From assembly GCA_028288395.1 (NCBI GenBank), contig JAQBNV010000131.1:1-6050 (forward strand): a stretch of 6,050 bases of DNA, read 5' to 3'. A program made the translations under genes and the position numbers. The stretch comes from Adhaeribacter sp. GTDB lineage: Bacteria > Bacteroidota > Bacteroidia > Cytophagales > Hymenobacteraceae. How positions within the stretch are numbered: position 1 is the stretch's first letter; every line of letters starts with the position of its first letter. Below, one piece after another: positions 1 to 4,288 of the stretch. The notes below the pieces were generated by a model. It was not told the DNA's origin. It did no database searches and saw only the letters and a program-made list of their open reading frames with translations.

Positions 1-792
1 CGGATCAATATCGGCCTGCTGAAACAAAGCCAGGGCAGCTTGGGCGTGTGCCTCTACGGCCTGCTGGATTTGGTTTTTCTGGGCATACAATTCCTGCCGG
101 ATTCTTTTAAAATCATCCAGGCTTAAGAGCTGCAGTTCCGATATGGCTTCGTACACCTGTTCGTTCAGGAGGTTATTTGCAAAGGCGGCTAGCTCCGTGG
201 GTAAATTATTCCAGCTGCGGCCTTCGTCGGCTTTTTCGAGCGCGTAATTTTCAAGGGTACGGGAGAGCAAAGCGTGGTCGGGCTGGTTGTTAACTTTATT
301 CAGCAGCAACGACACAGCCGTATTCAGGAGGGTAGTGGTATCCAGGTCTACCTCAAAATTGTAGGGGATATTTAATTCGCGCGTAAATGCCGTGGCCACC
401 CGGTTTACAAAGGCATCGATGGTACTCACCGAAAATTCAGAATAATTATACAATATCTGCTCGAAGGTGCGGGCCGCCCGGACCCGGATAATTTCCCGCG
501 AAATAGGCGGTCCCGGATATTCTTCCTGCAGGTCGGCTGTGATTTCGGTAAGTAAATTTTCGCTCTGGGCTTGCTGCTTCGGGCTTAGGTTGGGATCGTT
601 AAACTGCCGCAAGGCCGACAAAATGCGTTCTTTCATTTCGTTGGCGGCATCGTTGGTAAAAGTAATGGCCAGAACTGAGCGGTAATAACCCGGATTGTCG
701 CTTTGCAGGGCTAGTTTCAGGTACTCTTTGGTGAGGTTGTACGTTTTACCGGAGCCCGCCGAAGAGGAATATATTTTAAATTGTTGAGGCAC
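1..792 (-). CDS. UvrD/RecB/AddA-like superfamily 1 helicase, N-terminal part (runs off window)
   Basis: Reading the minus strand from 792 gives 264 uninterrupted codons to the window edge, beginning MPQQFKIYSSSAGSGKTYNL. Residues 12-17 (AGSGKT) are the Walker A loop of a superfamily 1 helicase. Residues 39-58 (SVLAITFTNDAANEMKERIL) are motif Ia, and residues 120-136 (FSVSTIDAFVNRVATAF) match the STIDxF segment of RecB/AddA-type proteins. The family consists of large proteins, typically about 1000 residues, that unwind DNA ends for recombinational repair, often with a C-terminal nuclease domain and a PD-(D/E)XK partner (AddB-like). Neither could be seen here because the gene continues past position 1. 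The start is the GTG at 792-790: an in-frame TAA lies 14 codons upstream (834-832) and no ATG, GTG or TTG occurs between them. It is divergent from the dehydrogenase gene. Family assignment is firm; AddA-like versus another UvrD-like subgroup is not settled. Confidence 0.9.
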   Translation of the reverse strand, partial: MPQQFKIYSSSAGSGKTYNLTKEYLKLALQSDNPGYYRSVLAITFTNDAANEMKERILSALRQFNDPNLSPKQQAQSENLLTEITADLQEEYPGPPISREIIRVRAARTFEQILYNYSEFSVSTIDAFVNRVATAFTRELNIPYNFEVDLDTTTLLNTAVSLLLNKVNNQPDHALLSRTLENYALEKADEGRSWNNLPTELAAFANNLLNEQVYEAISELQLLSLDDFKRIRQELYAQKNQIQQAVEAHAQAALALFQQADIDP

Positions 793-846
793 AAGTATTA
801 AATTAAAGTAGGGGTGAAGTACGAGAAGTTAAAGCCGGTCGTATCT

Positions 847-854
847 CTAAGGTA
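847..854 (-). promoter_or_regulatory. Weak candidate -7 box for the UvrD-like helicase
   Basis: On the minus strand this reads TACCTTAG, one mismatch from the Bacteroidota -7 consensus TAnnTTTG, about 55 nt upstream of the GTG start. No clear -33 TTG element is visible at the expected spacing, so this is a candidate only. Confidence 0.2.
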
Positions 855-1083
855 ATATTAAAATTATCTCTTTTCTGGATATTTTACCCCCATCCAGCCG
901 GATTAATTTAAAATTTATCGCTAAATTCTTCCGGAAACATTCCTCCTGGCTTCATATTTGTTTTTTAGTTCTTCCGGATATTGGTCTAAATTAATTAAAA
1001 AGGGCCTTAGGCAATCGAACAATAGTTTTCACTGAAAAGTGATGATTTTTGAAAAAGAAGGTGAATATTTTATTAGATAGAAA

Positions 1084-1113
1084 TATAAAAGTAAGTGGTA
1101 ATTTACTTTTATA
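1084..1113. repeat. Perfect 11-bp inverted repeat
   Basis: TATAAAAGTAA (1084-1094) is exactly complementary to TTACTTTTATA (1103-1113), with the 8-nt spacer GTGGTAAT between them. No T-tract follows on either strand in the way an intrinsic terminator needs, and it lies 160 bp upstream of the sugar dehydrogenase-like gene. It could be a protein-binding operator or an RNA hairpin in a long leader; the sequence alone does not decide. Confidence 0.6.
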
Positions 1114-1145
1114 GATGTGACGGTTGGCGTAATGAATATTTAATA

Positions 1146-1159
1146 CAAGCGACCGCTTG
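1146..1159. repeat. 14-nt near-palindrome, operator-like
   Basis: CAAGCG (1146-1151) and CGCTTG (1154-1159) are perfect inverted half-sites with the 2-nt centre AC. The site is GC-richer than its surroundings and lies 114 bp upstream of the ATG at 1274. Closely spaced half-sites of this kind are typical of dimeric regulator sites, but no regulator gene is present in the window and the match could be chance. Confidence 0.4.
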
Positions 1160-1273
1160 ATTTACCATTAATTTGAAAGGCGGCGGAGTTAGAAAATTAA
1201 TTAATTATGCTTAATATTAGGCCTTCCCAATCTATAGAAAGAGGAAACTGATTAAACCACCACAAGAAATTAC

Positions 1274-2578
1274 ATGAAAAAACCATTATTCTGGGTTGGC
1301 TGCCTGCTGGCAACCTTAGGTACCGCAACAGGTTTTACCGCTTTGCAACCATCCTTTCTGCCAAAAACAACTTTACAAAATTTACCGCCCAAAGCAGATC
1401 TGAAACTCGCCCCGGGTTTCTCAGCCACCATTGTGGCCGATGATTTAGGTGCGGCCCGGCAACTGGCTATCAGCAAAACGGGTGATTTTTATGTAAAGCT
1501 GGCCAAACTGAAAGATGGCAAAGGCATTATCCGGTTGCGCGACACCGATAAAAACGGTAGCCTCGAAAAACAAGCAGCTTTTGGTGATTATCCCGGCACT
1601 GGCATCGCCATAAAAAATGGCTTTTTGTATTCGGCTTCCAATACCGGGGTGTACCGCTATCAGCTCAATGCCAAAGAAGAAGTGATGCGGCCGGAACAAC
1701 CCGAAGAAATTGTGAAAGGCCTGGTCGCGAAAACCCGTGATGTTTCCAAATCCATTACCCTCGATAACAAAGGCAATATTTATGTTACGGTAGGATCTTA
1801 TTCCGAAGCGTGCCGGGAAGAAGGTTCCGGAAAAGGCATCATGCCTTGTCCGTTGCTGGATTCGGTGGGCGGCATCTGGCAGTTCAAAACAAATAAAAAG
1901 GGACAGCGCTATGGCGATGCCGTACGGTATGGCACCGGCTTGAAAAATGTGGTGGGCCTGGACTGGAATAACCAAACAAATACTTTATTCGCGATGCAGC
2001 ATGGCCGGGGACAATTTCACGACATGTTTCCGCAGTATTATACGCCCCAGCACTCGATGGAACTACCCGCCGAAACCATGTACGAGTTAAAAGGACCCGG
2101 TGCGGATGCTGGTTGGCCTTATGTCTACTACGACCACAAACAGAAAAAGAAAATGCTGGCCCCGGAGTACGGCGGCGATGGCAAAAAAACCGGCGGTGAA
2201 AAAGTGCTCGACCCGGTAGTTGCTTTCCCGGCGCACTTAGGTCCTAATGGTTTATTGTTTTACACCGGCACCATGTTCCCCGAAAAATACCGGAACGGAG
2301 CTTTTATTGCTTTTCACGGTAAATCTTCGGAACTGCAGAAAGGTTATTTAATAGCTTTTGTGCCTTTTAAAAACGGTAAACCGAGCGGCGAATGGGAAAT
2401 ATTTGCTGACAATTTTGCGGGTGTTGACCTGGTGCAGCCCACAGGCCCTATCCAGCACCGGCCCTGCGGATTAGCCCAGGGCCCAGATGGTTCCCTTTAC
2501 GTAGCTGACGACCTCAAAGGCACTATTTTCCGTATCGCTTATACCCCAACTAAAACGAATACTGCCAAAAAGAAATAA
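1274..2578 (+). CDS. Exported PQQ-dependent sugar dehydrogenase-like protein (glucose/sorbosone dehydrogenase family)
   Basis: The 434-residue product has an N-terminal Sec signal: KK at 2-3, then a hydrophobic stretch at residues 5-24. It should be periplasmic or otherwise exported. The mature part follows the six-bladed beta-propeller pattern of the glucose/sorbosone dehydrogenase family: APGFSATIVADDLGAARQLA (46-65) as the first blade, GYLIAFVPFKNGKP (357-370), and the closing segment RPCGLAQGPDGSLYVADD (396-413) followed by GTIFRI. AFPAHLGPNGL (317-327) and FAMQHGRG (239-246) match family signatures near the cofactor pocket. Characterised members oxidise sugars using PQQ and pass electrons to the respiratory chain; substrate here is unknown. 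Cys180 and Cys192 may form a disulfide in a loop. There is no CxxCH haem motif, so no fused cytochrome c. The ATG follows an A/T-rich stretch with no clear Shine-Dalgarno site. The gene appears monocistronic, closed by the terminator 30 nt downstream. Confidence 0.88.
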   Translation: MKKPLFWVGCLLATLGTATGFTALQPSFLPKTTLQNLPPKADLKLAPGFSATIVADDLGAARQLAISKTGDFYVKLAKLKDGKGIIRLRDTDKNGSLEKQAAFGDYPGTGIAIKNGFLYSASNTGVYRYQLNAKEEVMRPEQPEEIVKGLVAKTRDVSKSITLDNKGNIYVTVGSYSEACREEGSGKGIMPCPLLDSVGGIWQFKTNKKGQRYGDAVRYGTGLKNVVGLDWNNQTNTLFAMQHGRGQFHDMFPQYYTPQHSMELPAETMYELKGPGADAGWPYVYYDHKQKKKMLAPEYGGDGKKTGGEKVLDPVVAFPAHLGPNGLLFYTGTMFPEKYRNGAFIAFHGKSSELQKGYLIAFVPFKNGKPSGEWEIFADNFAGVDLVQPTGPIQHRPCGLAQGPDGSLYVADDLKGTIFRIAYTPTKTNTAKKK

Positions 2579-2607
2579 GGCAGGATAAATTAAATGAATT
2601 CAGCAGG

Positions 2608-2649
2608 AAAACAGAGCAGAACCAAATGGTTTTGCTCTGTTTTTTTTTT
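2608..2649 (+). terminator. Strong intrinsic terminator of the sugar dehydrogenase-like gene
   Basis: A 16-bp stem (2608-2623 with 2628-2643) with a single G-U pair (G2619 opposite T2632) closes on the tetraloop AAAT (2624-2627) and runs directly into ten consecutive T residues (2640-2649). It starts 30 nt after the TAA at 2576-2578. The A-tract at the left foot is short, so this is best read as a plus-strand terminator, isolating the gene from the DUF1264 gene downstream. Confidence 0.95.
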
Positions 2650-2933
2650 GCCTTTAATTTAGCTTTTTAATATTCCGGCAATGCTCGGGAGAAGAAGGAG
2701 TTGCTGTAACTGCTCTTTTGTAAAATATTAGAAGTATAACACTTCTGATTTCATTTCTTAAAATAAATCGCAAAATCACTTCATCTATCTGGCACTGTTC
2801 TACAACTGTAGCGATGCTTCCTATGCCGTTTAGAAGTAACCATTTGGCCGATCTCTACTAAAATATTGCCCCACTGAAAACAACCCAGCAGCCGGCTCGA
2901 CGTTGAAATTAGAGAAAATAAAAATCGGGAAAC
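2650..2933. other. Intergenic spacer upstream of the DUF1264 gene
   Basis: These 284 bp should carry the promoter of the downstream gene, since a strong terminator precedes them. No clean TAnnTTTG box could be found. Two symmetries are visible: a hairpin with a 9-bp stem including one G-U pair (2727-2735 with 2741-2749, loop ATAAC), and CTACA-AC-TGTAG at 2800-2811. The nonamer TTAGAAGTA, part of the hairpin's left arm, recurs at 2830-2838. No ORF with protein-like composition or known family resemblance was seen. Confidence 0.5.
2727..2749 (+). repeat. Hairpin, 9-bp stem and 5-nt loop
   Basis: ATTAGAAGT (2727-2735) pairs with ACTTCTGAT (2741-2749) with one G-U pair around the loop ATAAC. It lies about 185 nt before the DUF1264 start. 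The following sequence is T-rich but broken (ATTTCATTTCTTA region), so it is at best a weak secondary terminator; it may equally be a regulatory site. Confidence 0.4.
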
Positions 2934-3695
2934 ATGAAAAATTTATCTTCTCTGGCCGGATGCTTCTTTTTATCGTTGCTGCTATTAAATTGTGGGGGCG
3001 AAAATACCGGTTCGAATGTAAAAGCGCCCGGTGGCGAAAAAACAGCCAAATCCGGGGTGCTGGAAACGGGAGCGGAGCTATTGCAGGATAAAACACCCCT
3101 GAATAAAGTTAACATGTACCTCGATGGCTTTCATTTTTATAGCGGACGGCTGGAAGGCCAGATGGAAGCCCACCATTATGTAACGCAGTTAAACGAAGAT
3201 GTTCACCAGGCCATTATTTTTGATGGAAACGGCGAGAATGCGAAGTTAATGGGGGTAGAGTATATTATTTCCGAAAGATTATTCCGGAATTTACCGGCCG
3301 AAGAAAAAAAGCTGTGGCATAGCCACCACCACGAAGTTAAATCCGGAACCCTCATTGCGCCCGGCATCCCGGAAGTAGCGGAACATGAATTGATGGAAAA
3401 GTTAGTTTCTACCTACGGCAAAACCATTCATACCTGGCATACCGACCGGGATCTGGAACTGCCACTTGGCGGTCCCATGCTGATGATGGGCTTTACGCAG
3501 GAAGGCCAGATTAATCCTGCTCTGGTAGCCGACCGGGATAAACGTTTTAAGGTATCTACTGCCGAAAAGAAAAAAAACAGAGTTGATATTCCTTTACCGC
3601 AGGTTGATCCTTTGGCTAATGCCTGGGAAAAAGGTCAGATACGCCAGTTCGAAATCACGTATAAAGCGCCCGATTTACATAGTCCTGGTCATTAA
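2934..3695 (+). CDS. DUF1264 (oil-body-associated-protein family) predicted lipoprotein
   Basis: The 253-residue product starts with a lipoprotein signal: K2, hydrophobic residues 11-18, then LLNC with the modifiable cysteine at 20, followed by a flexible Gly/Asn/Lys linker to about residue 45. The asparagine before Cys20 is less usual than Gly, Ala or Ser. Residues 60-190 match DUF1264: DGFHFYSG (64-71), MEAHHYVTQLNEDVHQAIIF (77-96), AKLMGVEYIISERLF (103-117), LPAEEKKLWHSHHHEVKSG (120-138), YGKTIHTWHTDRD (161-173) and LPLGGPMLMMGF (176-187). The many conserved His and Trp residues suggest a ligand or metal site, but no biochemical activity is established for bacterial members; plant members are associated with oil bodies. 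The gene stands alone, after a terminator and with a 593-bp spacer behind it. Family assignment is confident; envelope location is predicted; function is unknown. Confidence 0.88.
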   Translation: MKNLSSLAGCFFLSLLLLNCGGENTGSNVKAPGGEKTAKSGVLETGAELLQDKTPLNKVNMYLDGFHFYSGRLEGQMEAHHYVTQLNEDVHQAIIFDGNGENAKLMGVEYIISERLFRNLPAEEKKLWHSHHHEVKSGTLIAPGIPEVAEHELMEKLVSTYGKTIHTWHTDRDLELPLGGPMLMMGFTQEGQINPALVADRDKRFKVSTAEKKKNRVDIPLPQVDPLANAWEKGQIRQFEITYKAPDLHSPGH

Positions 3696-3710
3696 AAATA
3701 GGGCCTATTT
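3696..3710. repeat. 15-nt palindrome directly after the DUF1264 stop codon
   Basis: AAATAGG (3696-3702) and CCTATTT (3704-3710) are perfect inverted arms around a single G. The element begins at the base after the TAA. As RNA it could form at most a six-pair, mostly A-U stem with a GGC loop, and no T-run follows, so it is at best a poor terminator. It may be a protein-binding site or chance. Confidence 0.35.
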
Positions 3711-3759
3711 CCATTAGTAACTTGTAGAGAGCGTTCTATAAACCATTAGTCTAAACCAT

Positions 3760-3780
3760 CGGTCGGTGGCGCACCGACCG
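3760..3780. repeat. REP-like hairpin 1: 9-bp perfect GC-rich stem
   Basis: CGGTCGGTG (3760-3768) is exactly complementary to CACCGACCG (3772-3780) across the triloop GCG. It stands out sharply from the AT-rich spacer around it. It is followed by AAAGAAGCC with no T-tract, so it is not an intrinsic terminator. It shares the core CGGTG-NNN-CACCG, including a 3-nt loop, with the second hairpin 53 bp further on, which suggests a repeated extragenic element. Confidence 0.75.
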
Positions 3781-3810
3781 AAAGAAGCCTTAGGATATTT
3801 CATCATACAT

Positions 3811-3835
3811 TGTTGCCGGTGACACACCGGCCACA
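3811..3835. repeat. REP-like hairpin 2: 7-bp perfect GC-rich stem with flanking pairs
   Basis: GCCGGTG (3815-3821) pairs perfectly with CACCGGC (3825-3831) around the triloop ACA. After one mismatch (T3814/C3832) the stem resumes with TGT/ACA (3811-3813 with 3833-3835). Aligned with hairpin 1, 14 of 18 positions agree. Two of the differences are a T-A pair (3763/3777) replaced by a C-G pair (3816/3830), so pairing is kept. Same strand orientation as hairpin 1. Confidence 0.7.
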
Positions 3836-4055
3836 GAACGGCATTAATTTTAATTTCGGCTTAAGCGTAATATAATTTTTATCTGCCATCAATATTTGAT
3901 AAAGGATGGTGGTTATTTCTTAGTCTTTACCGTGAAAAAACATTGAATATTAAGCGGCTAAAACCAATTTGAAGGGAAAGGAAGCATAAATAAAATCTCA
4001 ATTTTAACTTTCAGAAGGATCTTTACGGGTTGATTTATAACAGAATAGGTTAGGA

Positions 4056-4074
4056 TTAAAATTAATTATCTGCT
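4056..4074 (+). repeat. Direct repeat copy A (18/19 identical to 4229-4247)
   Basis: TTAAAATTAATTATCTGCT differs at one base from the copy at 4229-4247 (TTAAAATTAAGTATCTGCT). Copy A lies about 38 bp upstream of the -7 box of the RNA helicase promoter. Half of the element is simple A/T sequence, but the TATCTGCT part is not. Confidence 0.5.
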
Positions 4075-4111
4075 ATATGCGATCAAGGCTATTTATTACG
4101 CAAAAAAAGAG

Positions 4112-4119
4112 TACCTTTG
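4112..4119 (+). promoter_or_regulatory. Bacteroidota -7 promoter box for the RNA helicase gene
   Basis: TACCTTTG matches the Bacteroidota sigma-A -7 consensus TAnnTTTG exactly and is followed by TGC. Transcription would start near 4125, leaving a leader of about 165 nt. No obvious TTG -33 element is present about 20 nt upstream, where the sequence is CTATTTATTACG and then an A-tract. It is the only exact match on the plus strand that I found in the intergenic regions. Confidence 0.65.
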
Positions 4120-4124
4120 TGCAT

Positions 4125-4288
4125 TATTTTGAAATCAGCAGTCGAATATCCGTTTGCGGCTTATATAATAGCCACGTTTCCGTTAGCATCTATTTTCTCC
4201 TCGTCGGTAATTTTCTTACAAAACGTAGTTAAAATTAAGTATCTGCTCATTTCAGATAGCGTATAACCTATTTTTAACAAAAAAAATT
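4125..4288 (+). promoter_or_regulatory. Long 5' leader of the DEAD-box RNA helicase mRNA, possibly structured
   Basis: The interval between the inferred transcription start and the ATG is long for a bacterial leader. Possible pairings are TATCTG (4240-4245) with CAGATA (4253-4258) around a 7-nt loop, ending 30 nt before the ATG; GGCT (4158-4161) with AGCC (4170-4173); and a long-range ACGTTT (4174-4179) with AAACGT (4221-4226). The last 15 nt before the start codon are A-rich and unstructured, as in many Bacteroidota start regions. Cold-shock and autoregulatory leaders are known for RNA helicase genes in other bacteria; that this one works so is inference, and no known riboswitch was recognised. 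Confidence 0.4.
4229..4247 (+). repeat. Direct repeat copy B (18/19 identical to 4056-4074)
   Basis: This copy lies inside the helicase leader and overlaps the left arm of the 4240-4258 hairpin. Copies A and B are 173 bp apart and bracket the promoter. Confidence 0.5.

Larger units (their letters stand above)
793..1273. other. Divergent intergenic region, no gene seen
   Basis: This AT-rich spacer of 481 bp separates two divergent genes and must hold the promoters of both. No convincing ORF, tRNA or rRNA is visible. It contains several small symmetries: CTGGAT/ATCCAG (875-880 with 892-897, 11-nt loop), TCACT-GAAA-AGTGA (1029-1042), and the two stronger inverted repeats listed separately. The decamer TTCTTCCGGA occurs twice in direct orientation, at 926-935 and 969-978; the first copy sits in the palindrome TTCCGGAA. 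No clean TAnnTTTG box stands at a sensible distance from the 1274 start; CATATTTG (953-960) and TTAATTTG (1168-1175) are both one mismatch away and lack a well-placed -33 element. Confidence 0.6.
3711..4111. other. Intergenic region between DUF1264 and RNA helicase genes
   Basis: No gene is visible in these roughly 400 bp. The left part holds the two GC-rich hairpins listed separately. The right part is AT-rich and contains small symmetries, such as ATCAA-TAT-TTGAT (3888-3900), and one arm of an imperfect direct repeat (4056-4074). The heptamer TATCTGC occurs at 3880-3886 and 4067-4073, and a third time in the helicase leader at 4240-4246. No clear intrinsic terminator for the DUF1264 gene was found in it. 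Confidence 0.5.

Noticed and set aside
467..685. Plus-strand 72-codon ORF over the start of the window
   Set aside because: It lies antisense inside the UvrD-like helicase reading frame, which shows clear helicase motifs; it is a shadow.
1445..1975. Long minus-strand ORF of 176 codons
   Set aside because: It is antisense to the sugar dehydrogenase-like gene and its translation resembles no family I recognise; typical shadow in biased coding DNA.
2952..2963. LAGC at residues 7-10 of the DUF1264 protein as the lipobox
   Set aside because: It fits the lipobox consensus but comes before the hydrophobic segment, which occupies residues 11-18; Cys20 after that segment is the sensible lipidation site.
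2830..3115. Overlapping minus-strand ORFs and a plus-strand 62-codon ORF around the DUF1264 start
   Set aside because: They overlap the signal peptide and linker of the DUF1264 gene in other frames and show no family resemblance or signal of their own.
3760..3835. The two GC-rich hairpins as a minimal CRISPR array or as an intrinsic terminator for the DUF1264 gene
   Set aside because: There are only two copies, only 14/18 alike, with no consistent repeat-spacer unit and no cas gene; neither hairpin is followed by a T-tract.
4129..4266. A 45-codon open frame with a TTG start in the helicase leader, a possible leader peptide
   Set aside because: It needs a non-ATG start only a few nucleotides after the inferred transcription start, has no initiation signal, and an open frame of this length is common by chance. 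I kept the region as an untranslated leader.
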